Of a DNA stretch of 64,000 bases, positions 44,289-56,645 are shown piece by piece (position 1 is the first letter of the stretch; each line of letters begins with the position of its first letter). The position numbers were made by a program, and so were the translations under genes. This stretch comes from Nipponacmea schrenckii. Lineage: Eukaryota > Mollusca > Gastropoda > Lottiidae. The DNA lies in the NCBI GenBank assembly GCA_030562195.1, contig CM060199.1:31454338-31518337 (forward strand), in the 5' to 3' direction. The notes under the pieces were generated by a model. The model saw nothing but the letters and a program-made list of their open reading frames with translations, did not search any database and was not told the DNA's origin.

Positions 44289-44588
44289 GTTATTGAGAAC
44301 TTAATTATTATCATTAATTATTAATGGCAAGTTATTCATTTTATTGAGACCTTAATTATTATCATTAATTATTAATGGCAAGTTATTCATTTTATTGAAA
44401 ACTTAATTATTATCATTAATTATTAATGGCAAGTTATTCATGTTATTGAGAACTTAATTATTATCATTAATTATTAATGGCAAGTTATTCATTTTATTGA
44501 GAACTTAATTATTATCATTAATTATTAATTATTAATGGCAAGTTACTCATTTTATTGAGAACTTAATTATTATCATTAATTATTAATT
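44286..44588. repeat. 51-bp tandem repeat, about six units
   Basis: The unit is CATTTTATTGAGAACTTAAT plus TATTATCATTAATTATTAAT plus GGCAAGTTATT, with a few single-base changes; the last units carry an extra TTAATTA. Confidence 0.9.
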
Positions 44589-44591
44589 ATT

Positions 44592-44820
44592 GCAGTGCGT
44601 TCATCGAAATTTTTTTTTTTTTTTTTTTTCTCGAATTCTGCTCAGAACGCCCAGCCAAAACTACATGTGCCACGTACAAACTGTTAACATTTCTCCCGCA
44701 AATGTCGCGAGACTAAATCATTTGAATATATTTTCACGTCATTTTGTCCAACCGGAAATGACGTACGACGCTATGTCAAACTTTAGGTTTTTTCTCATTT
44801 GCGAAGCTAGTTTTTAATCA
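44592..44820 (+). repeat. Interspersed ~215-bp repeat, copy 2
   Basis: Inverted relative to 16486-16700: CAGTGCGTTC, GCTCAGAACGCCCAGC, CTGTTAACATTTCTCCC, TTTTGTCCAACCGGAAATGA and TTTTTTCTCATTTGCG in the same order. A poly-T run is inserted near 44610. Confidence 0.6.
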
Positions 44821-45202
44821 ATGTGGATTGCGTTTTTTTTTTGTTTATTACTTTTAATCTTTGTTAAAAAGATAGCACTTTCAAACTTTCAAAAGTTTGA
44901 ACTTTGTCGCTGACTTTTTTAATTTTAATTTTTGCGTTTTTTCAACTTCTTCATTTTTATTTCAATCTATCTGAAAGTTTACAGATATATATACATTTTG
45001 ATTGCAAACTAAAATAAATTTTCAAACTTTTGATATAACTTCCGGTTTTAATGTTATTTGCTCTGAAAGTTGAAATTTGCACTTCCGGAATATTGAAAAT
45101 ATTTGAAAAATGTCTTTTGTAAATAGCTAGAATTGTTCATTTAAAGATGTTAAATTTGAAAAATCCGAACCGGAAGTAACGGATCAGCCGCCATTTTGAT
45201 AT
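44821..45202. other. No gene seen
   Basis: AT-rich with scattered ACTTCCGG (ETS-like) words at 45041 and 45081, left flank of the copia element. Confidence 0.4.
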
Positions 45203-45391
45203 TGTTGACATTATGGTACATTATGATGTTTAGTCTCACCCTATATACCGGAAGTGAAATATGGATGCGTGCGCATGTGGAGGAAGTAAAGGAGTATCTA
45301 GGGACGCTGGATGGGACTTGACGATTATTGTTGACATTGGGAAGTCGTATTGACTGGTGTTCTTTAAAGATGAATAAAATTAAAATAAACA
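45203..45391 (+). repeat. 5' LTR, copia-type element
   Basis: 189 bp, TG...CA ends, with an internal repeat of TTGTTGACATT (start and 45332-45341). Followed by the primer site at 45392-45404. Confidence 0.9.
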
Positions 45392-45418
45392 TTGGTAGCA
45401 GAGCAAAACAAATCTAAA

Positions 45419-46204
45419 ATGGCTAATAGTAGCACTAATTATAAATTGCCACCAAAGTTTGATTAATCTATGCTGTATGATACATGGAAAAATGAGTTGA
45501 AAATGTGGCAATTGGTGACAGACTTATCAAAATCAAAACAAGCATTGGCAGTTTCACTGTCATTGACGCGGAAGGCCCGTGAAATCGCCATTGAACTACG
45601 ATCAGAAGATTTAAATAAAGATGATGGGATGAAAGTTTTAACTGATGCCTTGGATAAAGTGTTTCAAAAGGAGACTAGAGATTCTGTTTATGAAGCATAT
45701 ACAAGTTTTGAGTACTTCAAGAAGAATGAATCGATGAGTATGACTAACTTTATCATTGAATTTGAGCAAAAATATAATAAAATAAAAAAATATCAAATGG
45801 AATTGCCAGATGCAGTGCTAGCATTTAAATTGTTAGATAGCTCAAATTTATCGCATACAGAGAGACAATTAGCTTTGACACAGGAATTGACTTTTGATAG
45901 TATGAAATCAGCTCTGAAACGTGTTTTTTTGTAATTCTATTGAAGATTCAAATGGTGCTGGACTAGGAATTCAAGGCAAACAGGAAGTGTTTTATGGTAG
46001 ACAATTTAAAAATAAACCTGTTAATTCTTTCAGTGAGCAACGTGGAACAAATCCTCTAAACAAATATGGTAAAAGGAGTCGGTGCTCGTTTTGTTCTAGC
46101 ATTTTTCATTGGGCTAAAGATTGTCCAGATAACAAGAATTTTGTGAAAGCAACAGAAGAAATAGATGAAGATGATATAGAAATCTGTAATATAACTTTAT
46201 TTAA
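45419..46204 (+). pseudogene. gag: Copia-type gag with zinc knuckle
   Basis: ATG at 45419. An in-frame TAA at 45464-45466 interrupts after PPKFD; the frame then runs to 45934 (YDTWKNELKMWQLVTDL, YEAYTSFEYFKKNESMSMTN, LSHTERQLALT), as in UBN2-type Gag. A frameshift near 45925 leads to a C-terminal piece with SRCSFCSSIFHWAKDCPD, a CX2CX4HX4C zinc knuckle (about 46078-46125). It forms particles that package RNA in intact relatives. Broken by one stop and one frameshift. Confidence 0.8.
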
Positions 46205-46610
46205 TAAATCTTCAATCAAACAGGAAGAAAGTGATCAAGAAATTTTTGTGATTGAAGCTTTTGGTTCAGCTGTTTTAGACACTGCTTGTACTAAGACTGT
46301 TTGTGGTGACAAATGGATGAACAATTTTTTAGAAAATTTATCGTCAAGTTCAATAAGATAAAATGTTGTCCTAGTAATAGATCTTTTCGTTTTGGGGATG
46401 GTAAACTTTATTATTCATATAAATGTGTAACTTTACCAATCAGAATCGGAAAAGTAAGCTGTTTCATTGATGTGGAAGTTATTGACTCAGACATACCTTT
46501 ATTATTGAGTAGAGAATCTTTAAAAAAAAGCAGGTGCAATTTAAGATTTAGAAAATGATGAGGCTGTTATTTTTGGACAATCTCTTTCACTTGAATTTAC
46601 ATCCAGTGGA
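46205..46610 (+). pseudogene. Copia-type protease region
   Basis: AVLDTACTKTVCG (about 46266) carries the aspartic-protease Asp-Thr-Ala. In a second frame FRFGDGKLYYSYKCVTLPIR and DSDIPLLLSRESLKKS follow, the usual continuation in GalEa/copia Pol. Frameshift at about 46330 and again near 46535. Confidence 0.7.
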
Positions 46611-46619
46611 CATTACTGT

Positions 46620-48060
46620 ATAAATATGATTATTGATGAAACTGCTGATTTTAGAAAGGCTAAACTAGATGAATTAGAAAGCTGGAAGAGAAATGGTGTG
46701 TATGTCGAAGTTGAAAACACTTGACAAAAAATGTATTTCTGCCAAGTGGATCTGTACCATAAAACAACGTCCAGAAGGTTTGATACCTAAAGCAAGGTTA
46801 GTTGTGAGAGGTTTTGAAGAGATTGATCATGATAGTTTACCCAAAGACTCTCCTACATGCTCTACTGAAGCCTTGAGGGTTATATTGAGTATGTTTGCTC
46901 ACAGACAATGGACTCCACACTCCATGGATATAAAAACTGCTTTTTTACAAGGTTCAGAACTATCAAGAGACATATTTATCAAATCTCCAAAAGAAGCTAA
47001 CCTTTCAAGTAATGTAATTTGGAAGTTGAAAAAATGTGCATATGGTTTATCTGATGCTTCTCTTTATTGGTATAAAAAAAGTCTGAGATGTCATGGTATC
47101 AATTGGTGGAAAAATGTCTTGTGTGGACCCTGCTGTTTTCTATTGGTATGAAAATGGTGAACTTCAAGGAATATTGGCTAGTCATGTTGATGATTTTGTT
47201 TGGGGTGGTACATCAAAGTTTCAAGAAGAGATGGTAACAAGAATCAGGGAGATTTTTCAGATTGGAACTGAAGAAGTTAAGGCATTTAGATATGTTGGTA
47301 TTGAAATTAAATTTGAAAAGGGTGCAATATTTTTGAAACAAGAGGCATATTTTAATAATTTGAAGCTTATTAATATAGATAAGACTTTAGATAGATCTAC
47401 TGACTTGAATGCTGAATATTTGAAAGTTTATCGTTCGAAGATTGGTCAGATTTTATGGATTGCAAGACAGAGTAGACCTGATATCATGTTTGATGTGAGT
47501 AAATTTGCTGCTACTGTTAATATAGAATCTGAACAGAATTTATTTGAGATCAATAAGTTGATTGGGAAATTGAAATCAGAATCTGTGTGTTTGAGTTTTC
47601 AACAATTAGGGAAGGATAAGGATTTGGAGTTAGTAGTTTTCAGTGATGCTTCCTTAGGCAATTTACCAGATGGTGGTAGTCATTTCATTATTTTAAAAGG
47701 GGTAGATGGTAAATTCTCACCTTTGTGTTGGCAGTCAAAGAAGATACGGCGTGCAGTTCGAAGTACATTTGCCGGAGAAACTTGAGCTTTAATAGATGGA
47801 ATAGACAATGCTGTGTTTCTGTCAACTTTATTCATGGAATTAGTTTATGACAATCCCACTACATCTTTAGGACTTCCTATAACTTGTGTAATTGACAACA
47901 AATCCTTGTATGAATCAATACTATCTACGAAGTGTACAATTGACAAACGTCTCAGATTGGAAATATCAGTCATTAAGGAGCTGATTGAAAGGGAGCAAAT
48001 TAAGAATATATTTTGGTCCAGTACAAAATTGCAATTGGCTAACTGTTAACAAAGCGTGGT
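46620..48060 (+). pseudogene. pol: Copia-type reverse transcriptase and RNase H, integrase absent upstream
   Basis: From DELESWKRNGVYVEVE the RT proceeds through KWICTIKQ, KARLVVRGFEEID, SPTCSTEALR, SMDIKTAFLQGSEL, WKLKKCAYGLSDASLYWY and, after a frameshift near 47095, ASHVDDFVWGG (catalytic Asp pair kept). SRPDIMFDVSKFA precedes RNase H VVFSDASLGNLPDGGSHFI. Stops and shifts occur at 46722, 47095, 47783 and 48047. The sequence passes from protease to RT with only about 60 bp between, leaving no room for an integrase. Confidence 0.82.
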
Positions 48061-48249
48061 GCATCAAGTTTCCTGTTAATAAAAAACTTGAACAATGGCA
48101 TCTTGAAATTAGAAGAGACATAGTTTATGTACATTGCTCAGTGTGTAATATATGGTGTATATTTAAAAGTGTTCAAGTTATATGGTGGTGGAAACTAAAA
48201 AATTTTGTTTTATAAAACTTTATATGTGTTTATTGAGTGAGGGGGAGAT

Positions 48250-48438
48250 TGTTGACATTATGGTACATTATGATGTTTAGTCTCACCCTATATACCGGAA
48301 GTGAAAAAAGGATGCGTGCGCATGTGGAGGAAGTAAAGGAGTATCTAGGGACGCTGGATGGGACTTGACGATAATTGTTGACATTGGGAAGTCGTATTGA
48401 CTGGTGTTCTTTTAAGGTGAATAAAATTAAAATAAACA
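48250..48438 (+). repeat. 3' LTR, copia-type element
   Basis: 189 bp. Visible differences from the 5' copy include AAAAAAGG for AATATGG, GATAATTG for GATTATTG, and changes at TTTAAGGT near the end. Confidence 0.9.
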
Positions 48439-48439
48439 G

Positions 48440-49288
48440 ATGTCTAACTTTTGTAAAACTAAAAATTCAGTATCAGGTTTAAATTAAATTTGCATAATTT
48501 TCGGGTTTCTGCAAATATCAATCGATTGCGCAAAAAAGTATGCGAAGGGATTTTTGAATTTCGATTTTGCTTTTCCTTTATTTCTGGTTGAAATAGTCAA
48601 AACTTTTAAAGGTCATATTTCGCCATATTGACCTTTGGACACTTTGTGACCTGAACAAAAGTTATTGCCCTTGATAATATCTGCCCAATGGTATCTTCAC
48701 TTTTGTTGTCTGGTGTTCACTTCCGGTTTTGCAGCCAATTGAAAATCACAAATTTTAACTTTAAAGAGCTCTATCATGTGACCTAATTTACATAGGACAG
48801 CATTTCTTACATATTCCTTTTACGTTTAATCTCATCTTTCCATTTATATATCACACTTGGTATTTTAATCAAAATTGCGTGTTTAAAAATTTAAAAATTT
48901 TGTAATTTCTTCTATACTAACTGTGCGTGTTTTTCTTTAAATCGAAATAGGGTCTCGGGTGATAATTCACTTTGTGTTACATGTATATATATGGAAACCG
49001 ATTTTTGAATTTTGATTTTTTGATTTTGATTTTTTTAAGATTAAAATTTTTAAAAACTATGAAGGGTCGTAAATTGTGATCTTGACCTTTGGCGATCTTG
49101 TGACCTGTACAAATGTGATAGGTCTCAAGAAGATCTACCCAATGATATATTAAAATTTATTGTAAGATTTATACTTAAGGTTTTATTGACATTTACAAAT
49201 TGCGAATTTTTCCTATAAAACGGTCTCTTTCAATGTACGTTTCGTTTGGGCGATCTACAAGATATGAGTTTCAGCGATCCAAATTTAT
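48440..49288. other. No gene seen
   Basis: AT-rich. TTGACCTTTGG...TTGTGACCTG blocks occur twice (about 48628 and 49083), suggesting an old diverged duplication of roughly 450 bp. Confidence 0.4.
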
Positions 49289-49864
49289 TTTTTATACGCC
49301 CACATGAAATGGGGGGCGTATATTGTCGTCACCCACGTCCGTCCGTCCACAATTGCTCGTAAACACTCTACAAGGTGCAATTCTTGATGGATTTACTTGA
49401 AACTTTATATGAGTGTTTATGATCACTCAAGGAAGAAACCCTATTTAAAATCAGCGAAATCGGAAAAAATTTAGTATGAGTTTTTGCCCTTGTTCTTGAA
49501 TGACTCGTTAACACTCTACAATGTGCAATTCTTGCCTGATTTTGATGAAACTTGGTGTGAGAGTATGTTATAACTCAAGGATAAACCCTATTGAAAATCA
49601 GCAAAATCGAAAAACATTTAGTATGAGTTATTGCCCTTGTTCTTGAAAACGCGTTCAATTTTAGCTTGTAAACACTCTTGAGAGAACAATTCTTAATGGA
49701 TTTTGATGAAAACCAGTAAAATCGAAAAAAATTTAATATCAGTTATTGCCCTTGTTTTTGAAAACGCGTTCAATGTTTGGCTTTACAACACTCTACAAAG
49801 CACAGTTATTGACCAATTCTGACAAAACGTGTTGAAATTGTTTAATATCACCCAAGGATGAACC
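49289..49864 (+). mobile_element. Pearl-like/HINE element, interrupted by the next copy
   Basis: Start TATACGCCCACATGAAATGG, short (CCGT)n, then about three and a half core units. It breaks off at GGATGAACCC where the next element starts. Confidence 0.8.
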
Positions 49865-49865
49865 C

Positions 49866-51055
49866 TTTTTATACGCCCACATGAAATGGGGGGCGTATAT
49901 TGTCGTCACCCACATCCGTCCGTCCGTCCGTCCGTCCGTCAGTCCGTCCGTCCGTCTGTCCACAATTGCTCGTAAACACTCTACATGGTGTAATTCTTGA
50001 CGGATTTAGATGAAACTTAATATGAGTGTTTATGATCACGCAAGGATGAACCCTATTGAAAATCAGCGAAATCGGAAAAAAATTAGTATGAGTTCGTGCC
50101 CTTGTTCTTGAATGGCTCGTAAACACTCTACAACGTGCAATTCTTGACCGATTTTGATGAAACTTGGTGTGAGAGTATGTTATAACTCAAGGATAAACCC
50201 TATCGAAAATCAGCGAAATCGAAAAACATTTAGTATGAGTTATTGCCCTTGTTCTTGAAAACGCGTTCAATTTTAGCTTGTAAACATTCTTGAGAGAACA
50301 ATTTTTAATGGATTTTAATGAAACTTGGCCTGAGTATTTGTTATGACCCAAGGATGAAGCCTATTGAAAACCAGTCAAATCGAAAAAAAATTAATATCAG
50401 TTATTGCCCTTGTTTTTGAAAATGCGTTCAATTTTTAGCTTGTAAACACTCTACAAAGCACAGTTATTGACCGATTTTGACGAAACTTGCTGAAATTGTT
50501 TAATATCACCCAAGAATGAACCCTTTTGAAAATAGCATAATATATATATATAAGATATATTATATCGAAATATATTTAATAGGAATTATTGCCTTTGTTC
50601 TATAAAATGTGTTGGATTTTTGCCTTGTAAACACTCTACAAGTCACAATTCTTGAGCGATTTTGACATAACTTGGCATGAGTATTTTTAATCACCTAAGG
50701 ATGAACCCTATTGGAATTCAGTTAAATCGAAAAATATTTAGTATTAGTTATTGCCCTTGTGTTTGAAAACGCGTTCAATTTTAGCTTGTAAGCACTCTAG
50801 AAAGAACAATTCTTAATGGATTTTGATAAAACTTGGCTTGAGTATTTGTTTTTACCTAAGGATGAACCCTATTATAAATCAAATAAATCGAAATATATTT
50901 AGTGTCAGTTATAGCCCTTGTTCTTGAAAACACCTTCAATTTTAGCTTGTAAACACTCTAGAAAGAACAATTTTTAATGGATTTTGATGAAACTTGGCTT
51001 GAGTATTTGTTTTCTCCCAAGGATGAACAAGGATGAATATTTAGTACAAGTTATT
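49866..51055 (+). mobile_element. Pearl-like/HINE element nested in the core of the previous copy
   Basis: Begins TATACGCCCACATGAAATGG and a (CCGT)n run (49915-49957), with about seven core units. It ends without the hairpin, passing into unrelated sequence (GGCTGGAATTAGCGCCGG) at about 51065. The insertion point is inside GGATGAACCC-TTTTT of copy 49289. Confidence 0.75.
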
Positions 51056-51065
51056 GCCCTTGTTC

Positions 51066-51311
51066 AAGGCTGGAATTAGCGCCGGTCATCGGTCAATGTC
51101 CGGCGACTTTAACCTTTTTGACATGCGCCATCGCTCTACTGCCCGTCATTTTGACCGGCGATCTTAAATTTAGGCCTCGAAATTCCCGTAGAGACCGACT
51201 GCCCGATTGTTGCCGAATCGTGTAAAATCATCTCGATTTGTCCTTCGGTTCAGTGTATTTTAATCTGAAAATCTCCAAATATTTGACAACTTATTGAAAT
51301 GAATATCTATT
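51066..51311. other. No gene seen
   Basis: GC-richer sequence (GCCGGTCATCGGTCAATGTC) of unknown origin between two pearl-like elements. Confidence 0.4.
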
Positions 51312-52498
51312 TTTATACGCCCACATGAAATGGGGGGCGTATATTGTCGTCACCCACATCCGTCCGTCCGTCGGTCCGTCCGTCCGTCCGTCCATCAACA
51401 ATTACTTGTGTACGCGATACAGGCCAGAGTTTTTATCCAATTTGAATGAAACTTGGATGTCGGTTTATGAGTTTGGGCCCTTGATTAAATGAAAAAACGT
51501 TAAAATTTACTTGTTTACGCAATAGAAGCTGTAGTTTTTATCCGATTTGAATGAAACTTGGTATGTGTATTCATCTTGATAATATCTTGGACAAGTTCGA
51601 AAATGGCACGATTCCAGATTTCGGTTTATGAGTAATGGCCCTTGATTAAATGAAAAAAACGTTAATATTTACTTGTGTACACAATAGAAGCTATAGTTTG
51701 CATCCAATTTTAATGAAACTTGACATGTGTATTCATCTTAATAATATCTCGGACAAGTTCGAAAATGGCACGATTCCAGATGTCGGTTTATGAGTTATGG
51801 CCCTTGATTAAATGAAAAAACGTTAAAATTTACTTGTGTACGCAATAGAAGCTGTAGTTTTTATCCGATTTGAATGAAACTTGGTATGTGTATTCATCTT
51901 GATAATATCTCGGACAAGTTCAAAAATGGCACGATTCCAGATGTCGGTTTATGAGTAATGGCCCTTGATTAAATGAAAAAACGTTTATATTTACTTGTGT
52001 ACACAATAGAAGCTATAGTTTGCATCCAATTTTAATGAAACTTGACATGTGTATTCATCTTGAAAATATCTCAGACAAGTTCGAAAATGGCACGATTCCA
52101 GATGTCGGTTTATGAGTTATGGCCCTTGATTAAATGAAAAAACGTTAAAATGTACTTGTGTATGCAATAGAAGCTATAGTTTGCATCCGATATGAATGAA
52201 ACTTGGTATGTGTATTCATCTTGATAATGTCTCGCCAGATGCCTGTTTATGAGTTATTGCCCTTGATAGAATGAGAAAATGTTAAAATTTACTTTTGTAC
52301 GCAATAGAAGCTGTAGTTTTTATCCGATTTGAATGAAACTTGGTATGTGTATTCATCTTAATAACATCTCAGTTAAGTTAAAAAATGGTGCGATTCCAGA
52401 TGTCGGTTTATGAGTTATTGTCCTGGATTAAATGAAAAAACATGTAATGTTCTGTTTGCTGAAGTGGGCGTATGTTACCTTGCCTGGCAAGCTATCTT
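51312..52498 (+). mobile_element. Pearl-like/HINE variant element, complete
   Basis: Start TATACGCCCACATGAAATGG and (CCGT)n. Its core is of the 'variant' type seen at 31511 (GATTTGAATGAAACTTGGTA, TGTGTATTCATC, AAAATGGCACGATTCC), about seven units. It ends AGTGGGCGTATGTTACCTTG, hairpin, CTATCTTT. Shows that the two core types share the same ends. Confidence 0.85.
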
Positions 52499-52689
52499 TC
52501 CATTTGTAAATAAACCTGGATTATTGCTACTTACATTGCTAATTACTATAATTTGGGGTCTGTCTATAGATTTTGCTGAATTCTGACTCTCGAAATCAGC
52601 AATTACATGTTTCCCGAACTGTTAGTATTATTATCAGTATTTACAAAGGTATGAGCAGTTGAATGCATATATTCCTCTAAAAACCTAAA
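52499..52689. other. No gene seen
   Basis: AT-rich spacer. Confidence 0.4.
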
Positions 52690-53062
52690 TCATGATGTCT
52701 ATCGCATTGAGATTCTACCGTAATATTATTTCCATTAGAATGTCTTCCAAATGTACCATATTGATTTCGGTGATTATTATTATGGTTATATTTTTTTTGA
52801 ATAATTATTATTATTTCTATTTCCAGCTTTGTTTGGATTCCAGTTCCAATTCAATCTTGGGTGTTCATTTCTAGAATGATGATCCCCCTTTAAGGTGTGT
52901 ATTAACTGACTTGTTGTTCTCTCTAAGGAATTTATGGAACTATTCAAATTCTTTATATCTATTGGATTATTTTTAGTAGATTCTGAAACAGTAGCATTTA
53001 CTTCTGCTTCCGTTTCATTATACTCTAAGGCATGGACATGTCGTCCTCTTTGCCTATGATAA
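52690..53062 (-). pseudogene. Possible retroelement gag-like or Asn-rich protein fragment
   Basis: The minus strand reads RQRGRHVHALEYNETEAEVN, INSLERTTSQLIHTLKGDH and NEHPRLNWNWNPNKAGNRNN without a stop for about 90 codons. A frame shift leads to YNHNNNHRNQYGTFGR and a stop near 52690. The charged, Asn-rich tail before a Cys resembles the region before a Gag zinc knuckle, but no knuckle is present. Could be a host exon. Confidence 0.25.
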
Positions 53063-54571
53063 GACGGCGGTCAAGTTCAATTTGGACGATATTTCGATAG
53101 TTTTTGAGTTATTGCCCATGCCTCTGTATTTGTTGTAGATACAATAGAAGCTACAATATTCAATGGATTTTAATGAGATTTAGTGTGAGCATGAGAATTG
53201 ATAAGGCGGTGGTCAAGTTCAAATTTGAAGATTTTTCGATGAACAGTTTTTGAGTTATTGCCCTTGACTTATTTACATCACGTCAAAATTTATTGTTGAT
53301 GCAATAGAAGCTACAATTTTCAATGAATGTAACTTGGTATGATCATTGGAATTTTTTTCAACGAACAGTTTATGAGTTATTGCCCTTGACTAAGTAAAAT
53401 TGTGTAAAAATTCATTTGTTGTAGACACTATAGAAGCTACAATTTTCTATGGATTTTAATGAAAATTTGTATGAGCATTGGAATTGATAAGACGGCGGTC
53501 AAGTTCGATTTGGACGATTTTTCGATAATAGTTTTTGAGTTATTGCCCCTGCCTCTATATTTGTTGTATACATAATAGAAGCTACAATTTTCAATGGATT
53601 TAAATGAAACTTGATGTGAGCTTTGGAATTGATAAGACGGCTGTCAAGTTCGAATTTGAAGATTTTTCAAACGGCTTTTGAGTTATTGCCCTTGACTATG
53701 CAAAATTGCATCAAAATTTTATTGTGGTGCAATAGAAGCTACAATTTTCAATGGATTTTGATGAAACTTGGTATGAGTATTGAAATTGATAAGGTTGCAG
53801 TCAAGAACAAAATTGACAATTTTTTTCGATGAACGTTTTTTAGTTATTGCCCTTGACTTAGTAAGATTTCATCAAAATTTTCTTGTGGGTGCAATAGAAG
53901 CTACAATTTTCAATGGTTTTTGATGAAACTTGGTGTGAGCATTGGAGTTGATAAGACGCGATCAAGTTCAAATTTGACAATTTTTTTGATGAAGAGTTTT
54001 TGAGTTATTGCCCTTGACCTAGTAAAATCTTGTCAAAATTTTAGTGTTGATGCAATAAATCCTCCAATTTTCAAAGGATTTTGATGAAACTTGGTGTGAG
54101 CATTGGAATTGATTAGACCTCAGTTAAGTTTAAATTTGACAGTTTTTCGATGAACAGTTTTGAGTTATTGCCCTTGACTTAGTGAAATTGCGTCAAAATT
54201 CTATTTTGGTTGCAATAAGAAACTTTAATTTTCAAAGGATTTTGATGGAACTTGGTGTAAGTATTAGATTTCCGATTTTTTTTAACGAATGGTTTTTGAG
54301 TTATTGCCCTTGACTTATTTAAATTGCGTCAAAAAATTTTGTGGGTGCAAAATAAGCTACAAATTTTTAATAGATTTAATGAAACTTGGTATGATTATTG
54401 GAATAGATAAGATGGTAGTCAAGTTTGAATTTTATGATTTTCCATTTTTTCAGCTTTTGCCCTTGACTTCAATATTCATTCAGTGAATGTGTTTTTAGTT
54501 ATTGCTCAATTCATTATTCAAATTCAATGCTGCCAGTGGGCGTATGTTACCTTGCCTGGCAAGCTATCTTT
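53063..54571 (+). mobile_element. Pearl-like/HINE element, 5'-truncated
   Basis: About nine core units (TTTTTGAGTTATTGCCCTTG, AGAAGCTACAATTTTCAATG), then CAATGCTGCCAGTGGGCG, hairpin CTTGCCTGGCAAG and CTATCTTTT. Confidence 0.8.
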
Positions 54572-56645
54572 TTTGAAATGTCATACATATTTGACACTCT
54601 GGAAGTTTAACTTTTTTCTTTGTGTAAGGTTTTTTTTAGTAAATACACAATCTTTTTTGTTCTCTATTTGCAATTGCTGTTGGTATGTAAACATATGTTT
54701 TACTGTTTTTCAGATAGTTTAGCTTTATTTGTTTAAAAAGTCTTGAAAGAAAATATAAGCTGAATGATGTATTAAAGTCAGTCAATAGATCAAACTTTGT
54801 AAATTTGTACCCTTTTAAGTAACTAAAGCTGATCGAAAGCTGATTGCCAACTTTTGTTAAATTGTGGCAGCATTCTGATTTCTTACATATTTTAAGTAAG
54901 AATCACCATTTTTCAGATGTTTTTTTACATATTATATAATATGACCAAACAAAAATTAATTTGTGAATTTTTGACCCCCTGAAGAGTGGCAATGAATATC
55001 TCAGAATTCATAGTATGTTTCACTCTTTTCCAGATCCATCAATTTTTAGGGTATACAAAAACCTTCTACACATCTGAGAAAAGTTAGTTCGGCTTATATT
55101 GAGATATTTAGAGATATGAGATAATTATGTTTCCTAAACCCTTTACATTCTTGTTAGTAGATGAAGTAATAAAATGTGCATTAAGTTTTGTAAGGTCATA
55201 TTTCTATATACAGTACCTATTGCCTATTAGCATATTCTGTAGGAAAAGTTTATGACAGGTTTCTAACACTCACGGCAATATCATTATTTAGAACAATTAT
55301 CTGATTGACACTTATTTGATCCACTTGACATTCTTACTAGAGAGTTTATAATGTTTTTATGATATATTTTTTAAGAAATAAAGATTGAGAATATACAAGA
55401 TTAAACTATAAAATTGTATGTTTATGTTACAGCATTTTACAATGTCTAGCTTAAAATTACAAATGGTTTCTGATTATACTTTTAATGCAATAGCAATCCA
55501 GCTTCACAGAATGTAGGATCTGAACCCCAGAAAATACAGCCAATCATAACTCACAACCAACTAAACATAATGGCTTACTGTTTTGAGTTTTTCTGATTGA
55601 CTGTATTCACTACAAGCACTATCTTGCAAAAGCACTGCATTTACAAATTTTGGTGTTCCAAGTTAGCTGTTACATTGTGTAAGACAATGTTCGTAATAAT
55701 AATATATTTTTAAGAAATACTTAAAGTTATCATTTACTTAATTATTTACAAATGTTATTATGTGAGATTGTGAAGAATGTTTGTTTGTTGCATTATAATG
55801 CTGTTGGTTCAACCAATAATATGGCAGGCTGTCCAGTTGCGCTAAAAGTTATAGCAAAATTTATTTCTGCTGTAATTTCTTTGAAAAAAGTGGAAATCAA
55901 GGTGAAATCCTTTTAAAAAAAAAGAAACTTATTTTCATCCCTTAAATTAGCCCTTGATTTTTTGTAGTTGATTGCTGGACATTCTATATTAATGACACTC
56001 TGAAATTTAAATTTTTTTTCTTTATGAAATTTTTTTTTTTAGTAAATACACAATCTATTTTGTTCTCTATTTGCAATTGCTGTTGGTAAGATTTATCCAA
56101 TCAGAAATAAGCTACATCTTCCAGCAAGGAATGTTTGCCCAACCAACATGTATAGAGGACCAATTTTTTGTTGCCCAGACGTTTGGCTGAAATTTTGCTA
56201 AAAATCCACTGCTGTACGACATGACAACTTACCTTAATGTACCTTAAAAAAGTACATTTATTATTGACAGATCATTGACACGATTTTAGAAATGTCTGCT
56301 AATTTTAATAATTTAGCAAATAGATACTGTTCAATAGCCTTAACATGTATTTTTTTAAATATTAATTCTAGGTTAGAAAGATATTTAGAATTGTTTGTGA
56401 ATGCTGCTATATAATAGCTAATATTACCAATGTTTTACAAATTAAAATACATGCCAGGACGGTAACATCAGCCTTGTGAAACCAATAGTTTACTAGTTAT
56501 TAAATGATTCGTACTCTTATTTATTCCTATAGGGAATTCTTCTTATATGAAAAAACATAACTCCTTCGAACCACAAATTTTCGGCCCCATGGCCTTTATC
56601 AAGTGGAAATAGAACTCCTTGAAACAAAAACAGTCCGAATAAAAG
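54572..56645. other. No convincing gene; one local duplication
   Basis: A segment with AGTAAATACACAATC and GTTCTCTATTTGCAATTGCT occurs at 54638-54683 and 56041-56088, with similar TTGACACTCT...TTTTTTCTTT upstream of each. Otherwise AT-rich and featureless. Confidence 0.45.

Larger units (their letters stand above)
45203..48438 (+). mobile_element. Copia-type LTR retrotransposon (GalEa-like), integrase missing
   Basis: LTRs of 189 bp (45203-45391 and 48250-48438) start TGTTGACATT and end AATAAACA and differ at a few positions. The primer site TTGGTAGCAGAGC follows the 5' LTR (initiator-Met type, as in copia). The purine tract GAGTGAGGGGGAGAT precedes the 3' LTR. Flanks GATAT/GATGT suggest a 5-bp duplication with one change. 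Coding runs gag, zinc knuckle, protease, then directly RT and RNase H. Full elements of this group are longer, so the integrase core has been lost by deletion near 46610. Confidence 0.88.
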
